From positions 2,542,001-2,606,000 of the forward strand of contig NZ_CP039290.1 of NCBI RefSeq assembly GCF_004798705.1: DNA of 64,000 nt, read 5' to 3'. Position numbers and translations under genes: made by a program. The stretch comes from Arthrobacter sp. PAMC25564 (GTDB taxonomy: Bacteria > Actinomycetota > Actinomycetes > Actinomycetales > Micrococcaceae). The notes under the pieces are model-generated. The model saw only the letters and a program-made list of their open reading frames with translations. It did not search any database and had not been told where the DNA came from. Shown here in pieces: positions 50,953 through 59,980 of the stretch (positions are counted from its first letter, which is position 1; each line of letters starts with the position of its first letter).

Positions 50953-51552
50953 TCAGGCGGGGAACTCGCCACGCTTGACCTGGGGCTTGGGCAGGCGCAG
51001 GCGGCGGAACTGCAGCGAGCGCATGGAGCCGTACCAGACGGTGCCGCGCTCGACGTCGCTGAACTTCTCGGCCAGCCGCGTCTTGAGCTTGCGGGAGAGG
51101 ATGAAGACATCCACGAAGACCGCCAGGAACATCACCCAGAAACCGCCCAGGACGTAAATCATCTGGTCGCTGGAGGCCGGCACGAGGAGCGAAACGACGA
51201 CGAAGACCAGCGCCCCGAACATGAGGTACTCGCCGAGGCTGAAGCGGGCGTCGACGTAATCGCGCGCAAAGCGCTTCTGCGGGCCCTTGTCCCGCAGCGG
51301 CAGGAACTTGTCATCCCCGGTGTCCATCGCCTGCCGCATCTTCAGGCGCTGCTCCTGGACCGCCGCGCGTTCGGCATCCTTGGAGGCCTTGCGGTCCTCC
51401 GGGACGAGCGGCCGCTTGCGGGCGGCCACCTGCGCACTGCGCTTAGGCGTGGGTGCTCCCTTGCCGATGGCGGCGTCCCGGGCTGCTGCCTCGGCCGCCT
51501 GCTGGTCAACTACGTCCTGCGCCGAAGGCGCTTCCTTTTTACGTCCAAACAC
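50953..51552 (-). CDS. DUF3043 membrane protein
   Basis: 199 residues, an actinobacterial family of unknown function. MFGRKKEAPSAQDVVDQQAA at the N-terminus, a charged coiled region (KPLVPEDRKASKDAERA-like, then KMRQAMDTGDDKFLPLRDKG), then two transmembrane helices (YLMFGALVFVVVSLLVP; IYVLGGFWVMFLAVFVDVFI) and a basic tail. GTG at 51552 gives the normal start; the longer frame is antisense to the dipeptidase. Confidence 0.9.
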   Translation of the reverse strand: MFGRKKEAPSAQDVVDQQAAEAAARDAAIGKGAPTPKRSAQVAARKRPLVPEDRKASKDAERAAVQEQRLKMRQAMDTGDDKFLPLRDKGPQKRFARDYVDARFSLGEYLMFGALVFVVVSLLVPASSDQMIYVLGGFWVMFLAVFVDVFILSRKLKTRLAEKFSDVERGTVWYGSMRSLQFRRLRLPKPQVKRGEFPA

Positions 51553-51645
51553 CCCTAAAGAATACCCCGCGCGTGCGTTCCCGAGACCCAGCCCACACGG
51601 CCCGGGAGACGCCGTGGCCCTGTTTCCCGTGATCCGGGACACGGG

Positions 51646-51651
51646 TAGTGT
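51646..51651 (+). promoter_or_regulatory. candidate -10 box of the M20 dipeptidase gene
   Basis: TAGTGT ends 7 nt before the ATG, predicting a nearly leaderless message. No Shine-Dalgarno is evident. Confidence 0.4.
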
Positions 51652-51658
51652 TTTGGCC

Positions 51659-53089
51659 ATGACTTCATCACCCGCGGGGAACCCGCAGACCGCCACCGCC
51701 CGCGTCGGGAACTTCGACGCCGAGGCACTCCGCCAGGCTGTCACCGAATCGTTTGACGCCACCATCAGCCAGTTGAAGGAGCTCGTCGCCATTCCGGGCA
51801 TCGCCTGGCCCAGTTTCGATCCCGCCCCGCTGGACGCCAGCGCCGGGGCCGTTGCCGATCTGGTGCGCGCCAGCGGATTCGACGATGTCCGCATCCTGCG
51901 CTGCGACAAGGAAGACGGCGCCCCGGGCGGCCCTGCCGTCGTCGCCCGCCGGACCGCCGCCGAGGGCAAGCCGACCATCCTGCTGTACGCCCACCACGAC
52001 GTCCAGCCGCCAGGCGACCCGGCGCTCTGGGAAACCGAGCCGTTCACCGCCGTCGAACGCGACGGACGCCTCTACGGCCGGGGTGCCGCCGATGACAAGG
52101 CGGGGATCCTGGCCCATATCGCTGCATACTCGGCGGTGACGCGGGTGCTGGGGGAGGAGCTGGGCCTCGGTGTGACCTTCTTCTTCGAAGGAGAAGAGGA
52201 AGCCGGGTCGCCGACGTTCCGGTCCTTCCTGGAGACCCACCGTGAACTGCTGCGCGCCGATGTGATCGTGGTGGCGGATTCCAGCAACTGGAAGGTCGGT
52301 GTCCCGGCCCTGACCACGAGCCTCCGCGGCCTGGTGGACGGCACGATCGAGGTCAGGGTCCTGGACCACGCCGTCCACTCCGGTATGTTCGGCGGCCCCG
52401 TGCTGGACGCCCCGACGCTGCTCGCGCGCCTCATCGCAACCTTGCACGACGCCGACGGCAGCGTCGCGATCGCCGGACTTGTCAGCCGTGACGAGGCGGC
52501 CGTAGACCTGACCGAAGAGGAATACCGCGCCGACGCCTCCGTGCTCGACGGCGTAAAGCTCGCCGGGACCGGGAGCATCGCCTCGCGGATGTGGACCAAG
52601 CCGGCCCTGTCCATTATCGGCTTTGATGCCCCGGCGGTGGACGTCGCCTCGAACACCCTGCTCCCGCGGGCCCGCGCCAAGTTCAGCCTGCGGCTGGCCC
52701 CCGGACAGGATCCGGCGGCCGCCATGGACGCCGTCCGGACGCATGTCCACGCCAACGCGCCATTCGGAGCCCAGGTTGTCTTCACCCCGGGGGAGAGCGG
52801 CAACTCGTTCCGGACGGACACCGGCTCCAGGGCGGCAGGCCTGGCCATGTGGGCACTCGGGGAAGCGTGGGGCGTGCCCGCCGTGGAAATGGGGATCGGC
52901 GGCTCGATTCCCTTCATTGCCGACCTCACGGAGCTCTACCCGGACGTCCAGATCCTGGTCACCGGGGTGGAAGATCCCGATTCGCGTGCGCACAGCGCGA
53001 ATGAATCGCTCCACCTTGGAGACTTCCGGAACGCGATCATCGCCGAAGCGCTCCTGCTGGGCCGCCTGAATGCGGAAGGACTGGGCTGA
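51659..53089 (+). CDS. M20 family dipeptidase
   Basis: 476 residues. Two-metal aminoacylase/dipeptidase: metal ligands in YAHHDVQPPGDP, GRGAADDKAG, FFEGEEEAGSP and VVADSSNW, and the final His in RAHSANESLHL; dimerisation domain in the middle. Cytoplasmic. The frame is open upstream, but the ATG at 51659 fits the family and the promoter spacing. Divergent from the DUF3043 gene by 106 bp. Confidence 0.93.
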   Translation: MTSSPAGNPQTATARVGNFDAEALRQAVTESFDATISQLKELVAIPGIAWPSFDPAPLDASAGAVADLVRASGFDDVRILRCDKEDGAPGGPAVVARRTAAEGKPTILLYAHHDVQPPGDPALWETEPFTAVERDGRLYGRGAADDKAGILAHIAAYSAVTRVLGEELGLGVTFFFEGEEEAGSPTFRSFLETHRELLRADVIVVADSSNWKVGVPALTTSLRGLVDGTIEVRVLDHAVHSGMFGGPVLDAPTLLARLIATLHDADGSVAIAGLVSRDEAAVDLTEEEYRADASVLDGVKLAGTGSIASRMWTKPALSIIGFDAPAVDVASNTLLPRARAKFSLRLAPGQDPAAAMDAVRTHVHANAPFGAQVVFTPGESGNSFRTDTGSRAAGLAMWALGEAWGVPAVEMGIGGSIPFIADLTELYPDVQILVTGVEDPDSRAHSANESLHLGDFRNAIIAEALLLGRLNAEGLG

Positions 53090-53153
53090 ACTGCCCCGGC
53101 AGGAGGAGGTTCCCGGGGAACATCCAGCCCGCTCCGGTGGTTACGTCAGGAGT

Positions 53154-53191
53154 TATAGCTACAGGGCTGATCGACGTAGCATGTAGCTATA
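53154..53191. promoter_or_regulatory. 10-bp perfect inverted repeat upstream of erpA
   Basis: TATAGCTACA (53154-53163) and TGTAGCTATA (53182-53191) are perfect inverted arms 18 nt apart, in an AT-rich patch between the dipeptidase stop and the erpA ATG. A shorter GGGCT/AGCCC pairing nests at the edges. Possible operator for the Fe-S gene. Confidence 0.45.
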
Positions 53192-53258
53192 GCCCATACC
53201 GCATAAGGGCGGGCGCCGTGAAAGCGGTGCCGCCACCACCGTCGTCAGAAGGTAGGCC

Positions 53259-53648
53259 ATGAGCACTACAACCAATGAAAACAGCGCCGACACCACCGCC
53301 ACGGCGGCCGGGGAGCTGGCCACCCACGAGGTCAAGCTCACTGACGTCGCCGCCGGCAAGGTCCGCAGCCTCCTGGAGCAGGAAGGCCGCACCGATCTGC
53401 GCCTCCGCGTCGCCGTGCAGCCGGGCGGTTGCTCCGGCCTGATCTACCAGCTCTACTTCGACGAGAGGATCCTGGACGGAGACGCCGTCCGCGACTACGA
53501 CGGCGTTGAAGTCGTCGTGGACAAGATGAGTGTCCCTTACCTCAGCGGTGCCAGCATCGACTTCGAGGACACCATCTCCAAGCAGGGCTTCACCATTGAC
53601 AATCCGAACGCCGGCGGCTCCTGTGCATGCGGTGATTCCTTCCACTAA
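53259..53648 (+). CDS. erpA: iron-sulfur cluster insertion protein (ErpA/HesB family)
   Basis: 129 residues. A-type Fe-S carrier: conserved Cys in VQPGGCSGLIYQLYFDE and the CxC in GGSCACGDSFH at the C-terminus. A Thr/Ala-rich head of about 25 residues precedes the core. ATG with AGAAGGTAGG upstream. It precedes the respiratory genes, consistent with supplying clusters to proteins such as the Rieske subunit. Confidence 0.95.
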   Translation: MSTTTNENSADTTATAAGELATHEVKLTDVAAGKVRSLLEQEGRTDLRLRVAVQPGGCSGLIYQLYFDERILDGDAVRDYDGVEVVVDKMSVPYLSGASIDFEDTISKQGFTIDNPNAGGSCACGDSFH

Positions 53649-53672
53649 GGCCGGGCAAACTGCCCGGCCTTA
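53646..53672 (+). terminator. terminator after erpA
   Basis: Perfect 12-bp stem TAAGGCCGGGCA / TGCCCGGCCTTA with a 3-nt loop, beginning at the erpA stop codon. Confidence 0.7.
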
Positions 53673-53847
53673 GTGCCGCAGAACCGTCAACGAACGGGCC
53701 GCGCAAAAAGGTCCCGACGCACTGCGCGGACATGCGGGCGAAAACTCCGGGGGAGCGGTAAGCTCTACACCGAGTAGTAAAACTTTTAGTGTGCCCGGAC
53801 CGCCACAGGCGGGACCGGGCGACAGCAACAAGTAGGAAGGGCCGTCT

Positions 53848-54723
53848 GTGAGTTCGCAGAACCGAACCGGCAGCCGACGCAAACAGATCACTACGATCAC
53901 TGGCTTGGCACTAGCCGGCGCGTTGGCTTTGACTGGATGTTCACCAGAGGTACAGAAGGGGTGGTTGCCCACTGAGCGTGGCACCACCAGTAACACTGAC
54001 CGCATCATGGACCTCTGGGTCAACTCATGGATCGCCGCGCTGGTCGTCGGCATCATTACGTGGGGCCTGATGATCTGGTGCATCGTCGCTTACCGGCGGC
54101 GGAAGGGCACCGTAGGTTTCCCCCGCCAGAACAGCTTTAACCTGCCCCTTGAGGTTTTCTACCTCACGATCCCGGTGTTCATGGTCCTGGTGTTCTTCTA
54201 CTTCACCGACCGCGACCAGCAGTCGATTGATGACCGCTCCAAGCCGGCCGACGTCGTGGTAGACGTCCGCGGCAAGCAGTGGGCATGGGACTTCAACTAC
54301 AAGAAGGGTGACGTCGTCACCGGAGATGTACACGAAGCCGGCGTCCAGGCCCACCTCACCGGTTCAGACATCGACAAGGAAAAGCTGCCGACGCTCTACC
54401 TGCCGGTGAACAAGTCCGTCGACCTGGAGCTCAACTCCCGCGACGTGATCCACTCCTTCTGGGTTCCTGCCTTCCTGCAGAAGCGGGACATGATCCCCGG
54501 CAAGACCAACTACATCAGGTTCACCCCCACCAAAGAGGGCACCTATGACGGCAAGTGCGCCGAACTCTGTGGCGAATACCACTCCGAAATGCTTTTCCGC
54601 GTCAAGGTTGTCTCCGAATCGGAGTTCAATGCGCACCTGGACAAGCTTCGCCAGGACGGCAACACCGGCCTGCTCGGTGATGAGTACGACCGCAACCCCG
54701 ACCTGCTGAACGTAACAAAGTAA
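53848..54723 (+). CDS. ctaC: cytochrome c oxidase subunit II
   Basis: 291 residues. Signal/lipobox ([10 protein letters not shown], Cys near 31), two transmembrane helices ([36 protein letters not shown]), then the periplasmic cupredoxin with the CuA site [12 protein letters not shown] and [11 protein letters not shown]. Receives electrons from the cytochrome bcc complex. GTG start with GTAGGAAGG. First of ctaC-ctaD-ctaF; ctaD starts 10 nt later. Confidence 0.97.
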   Translation: MSSQNRTGSRRKQITTITGLALAGALALTGCSPEVQKGWLPTERGTTSNTDRIMDLWVNSWIAALVVGIITWGLMIWCIVAYRRRKGTVGFPRQNSFNLPLEVFYLTIPVFMVLVFFYFTDRDQQSIDDRSKPADVVVDVRGKQWAWDFNYKKGDVVTGDVHEAGVQAHLTGSDIDKEKLPTLYLPVNKSVDLELNSRDVIHSFWVPAFLQKRDMIPGKTNYIRFTPTKEGTYDGKCAELCGEYHSEMLFRVKVVSESEFNAHLDKLRQDGNTGLLGDEYDRNPDLLNVTK

Positions 54724-54733
54724 GGCGAGCGAC

Positions 54734-56458
54734 GTGGCAACCACCTACACTCAATCCGCCGGGACCCTTGAGGCTCCCGTAGTGCCCAAATCCAAGGGGC
54801 GCATCGTCGTCAACTGGATTACCTCCACCGACCACAAGACCATCGGGTACATGTACCTGATCGCGTCCTTCGTGTTCTTCTGCTTCGGCGGCATCATGGC
54901 GCTGCTGATCCGCGCCGAACTCTTCGAGCCCGGCATGCAGATCCTGCAGACCAAGGAGCAGTACAACCAGCTGTTCACGATGCACGGCACCGTGATGCTG
55001 CTGATGTTCGCGACGCCGCTGTTCGCCGGCTTCACCAACGTGATCATGCCGCTGCAGATCGGCGCACCCGACGTCGCCTTCCCGCGGCTGAACGCACTGG
55101 CCTTCTGGTTCTTCCTCTTCGGTTCCACCATCGCCGTCTCCGGCTTCATCACCCCGCAGGGTGCGGCGTCGTTCGGCTGGTTCGCGTACGCGCCGCTGTC
55201 CAACACAACATTCAGCCCCGGTATCGGCGGCGACTTGTGGGTCTTCGGCCTGGCGCTCTCGGGCTTCGGCACCATCCTGGGTGCGGTCAACTTCATCACC
55301 ACGATCATCTGCATGCGCGCCCCGGGCATGACCATGTGGCGGATGCCGATCTTCACCTGGAACGCACTGGTCACGTCCATCCTGGTCCTGATGGCATTCC
55401 CGCCGCTGGCCGCGGCACTCTTCGCCCTCGGGGCGGACCGCCGCTTCGGTGCGCATATCTTCGACCCCGAAAACGGCGGAGCCGTCCTCTGGCAGCACCT
55501 GTTCTGGTTCTTCGGCCACCCCGAGGTGTACATCATTGCGCTGCCGTTCTTCGGCATCGTGTCGGAAATCTTCCCGGTCTTCAGCCGCAAGCCGATCTTC
55601 GGCTACAAGGGCCTGGTTTACGCCACGATCTCCATTGCCGCGCTGTCCGTCACCGTGTGGGCCCACCACATGTATGTCACCGGCTCGGTGCTGCTGCCGT
55701 TCTTCTCCTTCATGACCATGCTGATCGCCGTGCCTACGGGCGTGAAGTTCTTCAACTGGATCGGCACCATGTGGCGGGGCTCGATCACCTTCGAAACCCC
55801 CATGCTCTGGAGCATCGGCTTCCTGGCCACCTTCCTCTTCGGCGGCCTGACCGGCATCATCCTGGCATCACCGCCGCTCGACTTCCACGTCTCGGACTCA
55901 TACTTCGTGGTGGCCCACTTCCACTACGTGGTGTTCGGCACCGTGGTCTTCGCGATGTTTGCCGGCTTCTACTTCTGGTGGCCCAAGTGGACCGGCAAGA
56001 TGCTCAACGAACGCCTCGGCAAGATCCACTTCTGGATGCTGTTCCTCGGTTTCCACGGCACCTTCCTGATCCAGCACTGGCTCGGCGTTGAGGGTATGCC
56101 CCGTCGCTACGCGGACTACCTGCCGGAGGATAACTTCACCTGGATGAACCAGTTCTCCACCTACTCCTCCTTCCTGCTTGGCGCTTCGATGATCCCGTTC
56201 TTCTGGAACGTGTACATCACCTGGCGCAGCAACGAGCGCGTGGAAGTTGACGACCCGTGGGGCTTCGGCGCTTCGCTGGAGTGGGCCACGTCCTGCCCGC
56301 CGCCGCGCCACAACTTCACCTCCCTGCCGCGCATCCGTTCGGAGCGCCCCGCCCTGGACCTCCACCATCCAGAGCTTGCCCAGTCGCACACCGTTGAGTC
56401 TCCTGCCCCGGCAGCGGCGGTGCTCGGTAACGCCGATCAGAAGGACAACTCCAAATGA
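54734..56458 (+). CDS. ctaD: cytochrome c oxidase subunit I
   Basis: 574 residues, twelve transmembrane helices. Heme a3-CuB centre ligands in [28 protein letters not shown] and [11 protein letters not shown]; low-spin heme His in [11 protein letters not shown]. Proton-pumping aa3 oxidase. GTG start with AAGGCGAGC upstream, 10 nt after ctaC. The stop overlaps ctaF by 4 bp. Confidence 0.98.
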   Translation: MATTYTQSAGTLEAPVVPKSKGRIVVNWITSTDHKTIGYMYLIASFVFFCFGGIMALLIRAELFEPGMQILQTKEQYNQLFTMHGTVMLLMFATPLFAGFTNVIMPLQIGAPDVAFPRLNALAFWFFLFGSTIAVSGFITPQGAASFGWFAYAPLSNTTFSPGIGGDLWVFGLALSGFGTILGAVNFITTIICMRAPGMTMWRMPIFTWNALVTSILVLMAFPPLAAALFALGADRRFGAHIFDPENGGAVLWQHLFWFFGHPEVYIIALPFFGIVSEIFPVFSRKPIFGYKGLVYATISIAALSVTVWAHHMYVTGSVLLPFFSFMTMLIAVPTGVKFFNWIGTMWRGSITFETPMLWSIGFLATFLFGGLTGIILASPPLDFHVSDSYFVVAHFHYVVFGTVVFAMFAGFYFWWPKWTGKMLNERLGKIHFWMLFLGFHGTFLIQHWLGVEGMPRRYADYLPEDNFTWMNQFSTYSSFLLGASMIPFFWNVYITWRSNERVEVDDPWGFGASLEWATSCPPPRHNFTSLPRIRSERPALDLHHPELAQSHTVESPAPAAAVLGNADQKDNSK

Positions 56459-56856
56459 GGATTGAATCATGGATTTTTGGAGGCGGACCCCTGTTCTTCG
56501 TCCCGGTCGCCGTGGTCTACGGATTCCTGACGCACTGGACTGAGTGGGTGGGGACCCTGGCCCTCCTGCTGGTAGCCGCCCTCTCCGGCATGATCGGCGC
56601 CTACCTTGGTTATACCGGCAAGCGCGTCGGCATGCGTCCCGAGGACCGGATGGACGCCGAGATCCACGAAGGCTCCGGCGAACAGGGCCACTTCAGCCCG
56701 TGGAGCTGGTGGCCGCTGGTCCTGGGTCTCGCCTGCGCCGGCGGGTTCCTCGGAATGGCCGTTGGATTCTGGATCGTTTTCATCGCCGGCGGCCTCGCGG
56801 TCGTCGCCCTGGTCGGCTGGGTCTACGAGTACAGCCGCGGCGACCACGCGCACTAG
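56455..56856 (+). CDS. ctaF: actinobacterial cytochrome c oxidase subunit IV
   Basis: 133 residues, four hydrophobic helices ([80 protein letters not shown]). Family-specific small subunit found only with actinobacterial bcc-aa3 supercomplexes. ATG overlaps the ctaD stop (ATGA). A very strong hairpin follows. Confidence 0.95.
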   Translation: MRIESWIFGGGPLFFVPVAVVYGFLTHWTEWVGTLALLLVAALSGMIGAYLGYTGKRVGMRPEDRMDAEIHEGSGEQGHFSPWSWWPLVLGLACAGGFLGMAVGFWIVFIAGGLAVVALVGWVYEYSRGDHAH

Positions 56857-56890
56857 CATCCGCTAGGAAGCAGCCCGGATAGATATTGCG

Positions 56891-56938
56891 ACAAACGACG
56901 GCGGGCCCCACCATCCGGTGGGGCCCGCCGTCGTTTGT
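56891..56938. terminator. 22-bp perfect bidirectional terminator
   Basis: Arms 56891-56912 and 56917-56938 pair perfectly over 22 bp around the 4-nt loop ATCC; right arm ends in CGTTTGT. Lies between convergent ctaF and ptsH and is the longest perfect hairpin I found here. Confidence 0.9.
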
Positions 56939-56946
56939 GCTGCCTG

Positions 56947-57240
56947 CTAGCGGGCCTGTGCGGACTCCAACACGGAACAGAGGAGTTCGAGGGCTCTCTC
57001 CGCGTCGGTGAGGGTGTAGCGGTCCGGCACGGCGTCGGGTGCCACGGCGAGTTCGACTTCGCAGCCATAGTAGAAGTCCTCGGTCATGACCTCCAGCAGG
57101 GAACGTGCATCGACGCCCGGCTTGCCGTCCTTGCTGATGGTGACCGGCAGCCCCGTCTCGGTGACGGCCCGGACAAACACCGCCGCCGGGCGGGCATGGA
57201 GGCCGACGGCCGCCTGGACGATTGCCTTCCGAACTGGCAA
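56947..57240 (-). CDS. ptsH: HPr phosphocarrier protein
   Basis: 97 residues. Carries phosphate from enzyme I to sugar-specific EIIA. Active His in AAVGLHARPAAVFV (near 15), and the Ser-46-type region DARSLLEVM. TTG start with AAAGGAG 5 nt upstream. No enzyme I in the window. Divergent from a DasR-like regulator with a candidate operator between. Confidence 0.93.
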   Translation of the reverse strand: MPVRKAIVQAAVGLHARPAAVFVRAVTETGLPVTISKDGKPGVDARSLLEVMTEDFYYGCEVELAVAPDAVPDRYTLTDAERALELLCSVLESAQAR

Positions 57241-57345
57241 TGGAACTCCTTTGTTCTCACGGGATTATCCGGCGGAACTGCCGCCGTCCGTGCGTACCTT
57301 AAAGCGTAGCCGGGGGCGGGACGCCGGACGAACCATGTCCTCAGG

Positions 57346-57359
57346 GTGGTCTAGACCTC
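57346..57359. promoter_or_regulatory. candidate DasR operator (dre site)
   Basis: GTGGTCTAGACCTC contains a perfect 10-bp palindrome GGTCTAGACC (57348-57357) and matches the DasR consensus ACTGGTCTAGACCACT closely. Placed between ptsH and gntR so it could control both. Confidence 0.8.
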
Positions 57360-57410
57360 TGCCGGTGGTGGCCTACCCTTGATATATGAACGAATTCTCC
57401 AGGGCCGCAC

Positions 57411-58199
57411 ATGGGTTCTAACGCCTCGCGGATGGCCGGTGAGATCGACCGGCAGAATGGCACGCCCATCTACGTCCAGCTGCGCGAAATCCTCCGCACC
57501 CACATCGCGACTTCCTGCCCGCCGGGCTCGGCACTCCCGTCCGAGCGGGACCTTTCGGAACGGTTCGGGCTTGCCCGGATGACTGTCCGGCAGGCCATCG
57601 ACGCCCTCGTAGGGGAGGAGGTCATCGAGCGGGTCGTGGGTCTGGGCACCTTTGTCCGGAAGCCAAAGCTGGATCTCCAGGTCAAGCTGACCTCCTACAG
57701 TGAGGAAATGCAGCGCCGCGGCATGGTCCCGGCGGCAAAAGTCCTCAGCTTCGAACAGATCGGCGCCAGCGCCTTCCTGGCCCGCGAACTACAGCTGGAC
57801 GAGGGGACGCCCCTCGTCCGGTTCCGGCGCCTCCTGCTGGCCGACAACGAGCCCATGAGCGTGGACGAGAATTTCATCCCGGCCCACCGTGTGCCCGGCC
57901 TGCTCGACGGCGAGCCGCCCACCTCGCTCTACAACGTGCTCAGCGAACGCTACGGCCTCGTGATGGAGTGGGGCGAGGACATGATCGAGGCCACGGCTGC
58001 GTCACCCTCAACGGCGCGGCTGCTTAACGTCGACGTCGGCTCCCCGCTCCTGAAGATCCAGCGGCACGCCTTTGTTGCCAGGGCAATGGTCGACTACTCG
58101 GTGTCCTACTACCGTGCCGACCGGTACAAACTCTGGGTGCCGCTGCAGCGTCCCGGCATCAGGCCGACCCGCAACTACGCCTCCGGGTACCGCCCCTAA
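57411..58199 (+). CDS. GntR/HutC family regulator, DasR-like
   Basis: 262 residues. N-terminal winged helix (YVQLREILRTHIA, SERDLSERFGLARMTVRQAI, VVGLGTFV) and C-terminal UTRA effector domain (FRRLLLADNEPMSVDENFIP; WGEDMIEATAASPSTARLLN). Family members sense glucosamine-6-phosphate or related sugars. The adjacent dre-like palindrome and divergent ptsH support a DasR role in N-acetylglucosamine/PTS control; the identification is by context and motif, so no symbol is assigned. Confidence 0.88.
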   Translation: MGSNASRMAGEIDRQNGTPIYVQLREILRTHIATSCPPGSALPSERDLSERFGLARMTVRQAIDALVGEEVIERVVGLGTFVRKPKLDLQVKLTSYSEEMQRRGMVPAAKVLSFEQIGASAFLARELQLDEGTPLVRFRRLLLADNEPMSVDENFIPAHRVPGLLDGEPPTSLYNVLSERYGLVMEWGEDMIEATAASPSTARLLNVDVGSPLLKIQRHAFVARAMVDYSVSYYRADRYKLWVPLQRPGIRPTRNYASGYRP

Positions 58200-58218
58200 G
58201 GAAGCAACACGGGGTCTG

Positions 58219-58239
58219 GTGTCCAGAAGGCCTGGACAC
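58219..58239. terminator. first of two hairpins after gntR
   Basis: GTGTCCAG / CTGGACAC, 8-bp stem with a 5-nt loop, directly before a stronger hairpin. Confidence 0.5.
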
Positions 58240-58240
58240 G

Positions 58241-58274
58241 CAGAAGGCCCGGTCCTGAGGGACCGGGCCTTCTG
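58241..58274. terminator. bidirectional terminator between gntR and qcrB
   Basis: Perfect 15-bp stem CAGAAGGCCCGGTCC / GGACCGGGCCTTCTG with a TGAG loop, between convergent genes. Confidence 0.85.
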
Positions 58275-58294
58275 TGGTGAGGCAGTGGAGCCGT

Positions 58295-59980
58295 TTAGTG
58301 GCTGAGGGTCTTCTGGGACCCTGCAGACTCAACAGCCTCGTGGCCGCCGTGGTGGCCATGGGCCGCCTCAAGTTCGGCCGGGGTTGCCGGGGCTACCCGG
58401 TCCTCGAAGAAGAAGCGTGAGAGCTTCGCGCGGCGCTTCTCCTTCCGGTCCACGATGCCGTGCTCATTGGGTACCTCAGGCAGCGGAACCGGGGATTCGA
58501 AGCCGATCAGCTTGTAGCGCTTGTACTCGTCCAGCGGGGCGTGGACCTCGATGAACTCACCGTGCGGCAGGCGCACGATACGGCCGGTTTCGCGGCCATG
58601 GAGGGCGATCTCGCGGTCCTTGCGCTGCAACGCCAGCGCAACGCGCTTCGTCACGATGAAGGCGAGGATCGGGCCGACGAAGAACAGGGCCCGCAGCCAG
58701 TACGTCACATCATTCAGCGCGACGTGGAAGTGCGTGGCGATCAGGTCCGAGCCGGCCGCGGCCCACATGACGCAGTACCAGGTGAAACCGGCTGCTCCGA
58801 TGGCGGTACGGGTCGGGGCGTTGCGCGGACGGTCCAGGACGTGGTGCTCGCGGTTGTCCTTGGTGATCCAGCGTTCGATCCACGGGTAGGTGAACATCAC
58901 GGTGAAGAGGATCCCCGCAGGCACCAGGGCCGGCAGCAGCACGTTGAAAGTGAAGACGTGACCGAACCACAGCTGCTCGACGTGCCAGTCGCCGAACGTA
59001 CCCGCCATCAGGCGCAAGGCACCGTCGACGAAGCCGATGTACCAGTCAGGCTGGGTTCCTGCGGAGACGGGGGAGGGATCGTAGGGGCCGTAGTTCCAGA
59101 TCGGGTTGATCGTGAAGAACCCGGCCATCAGGGCGATCACGCCGAAGACGATGAAGAAGAATCCGCCGGCCTTGGCTGCGTAGACCGGGCCGAGGGGGTA
59201 GCCGACGACATTGCCGTCGTTACGTCCGGGGCCGGGGTACTGCGTGTGCTTGTGCACGACCACCATGAACAGGTGGAGCACGATCATCAGGAGGATGAGT
59301 GCGGGAACCAGCAGGATGTGGAGCATGTACAGGCGGCCGATGATGGCGGTGCCGGGGAATTCTCCGCCGAAGAGGAAGAACGAGATGTACGTGCCGATCA
59401 CCGGGATGGACTTGATGACGCCGTCGATGATGCGCAGGCCGTTGCCGGAGAGCAGGTCATCGGGGAGCGAGTAACCGGTGAAGCCGGCGGCCATCGAGAG
59501 GATCAGCAGGACGCCGCCCACCACCCAGTTCATTTCGCGGGGCTTGCGGAAGGCGCCGGTGAAGAAGACGCGCAGCATGTGAACGGACACCGAAGCCACG
59601 AACAGCAGGGCCGACCAGTGGTGGACCTGGCGCATGAACAGGCCGCCGCGGACATCGAAGGAGATGTTCAGCGAGGAACTGTAGGCGACGGACATTTCGA
59701 CGTTCTTCAGCGGCGTGTAGGAGCCCGCATAGTGGGTCTCCGCCATGGACGGATCGAAGAAGAAGGTCAGGAACGTGCCCGAAAGGAGCAGGATGACGAA
59801 GGAGTACAGTGCCACTTCACCGAACATGAAAGACCAGTGGTCCGGGAAGACCTTACGGCCAAATTCACGGAGAATTCCGGATCCACCGACACGCTCGTCG
59901 ACGAAGTCGGTTATACGGCCACCTTTAGTCTTGGCGACGAAGGTGGGGGCTTCAGCTGTTGACGGTGCGCTCATGCTCAT
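58295..59980 (-). CDS. qcrB: cytochrome bc1 complex cytochrome b subunit
   Basis: 561 residues, quinol-oxidising subunit of the bcc complex. Heme-b His pairs lie in RQVHHWSALLFVASVSVHML and the matching LHILLVPALILLMIVLHLF; quinone pocket with NPIWNYGPYDP. It has the long actinobacterial cytoplasmic C-terminal tail (His/Ala-rich end). ATG at 59980 has GGGAG 4 nt upstream and overlaps the qcrA end by 29 nt; ATG at 59974 is the alternative. Confidence 0.95.
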   Translation of the reverse strand: MSMSAPSTAEAPTFVAKTKGGRITDFVDERVGGSGILREFGRKVFPDHWSFMFGEVALYSFVILLLSGTFLTFFFDPSMAETHYAGSYTPLKNVEMSVAYSSSLNISFDVRGGLFMRQVHHWSALLFVASVSVHMLRVFFTGAFRKPREMNWVVGGVLLILSMAAGFTGYSLPDDLLSGNGLRIIDGVIKSIPVIGTYISFFLFGGEFPGTAIIGRLYMLHILLVPALILLMIVLHLFMVVVHKHTQYPGPGRNDGNVVGYPLGPVYAAKAGGFFFIVFGVIALMAGFFTINPIWNYGPYDPSPVSAGTQPDWYIGFVDGALRLMAGTFGDWHVEQLWFGHVFTFNVLLPALVPAGILFTVMFTYPWIERWITKDNREHHVLDRPRNAPTRTAIGAAGFTWYCVMWAAAGSDLIATHFHVALNDVTYWLRALFFVGPILAFIVTKRVALALQRKDREIALHGRETGRIVRLPHGEFIEVHAPLDEYKRYKLIGFESPVPLPEVPNEHGIVDRKEKRRAKLSRFFFEDRVAPATPAELEAAHGHHGGHEAVESAGSQKTLSH

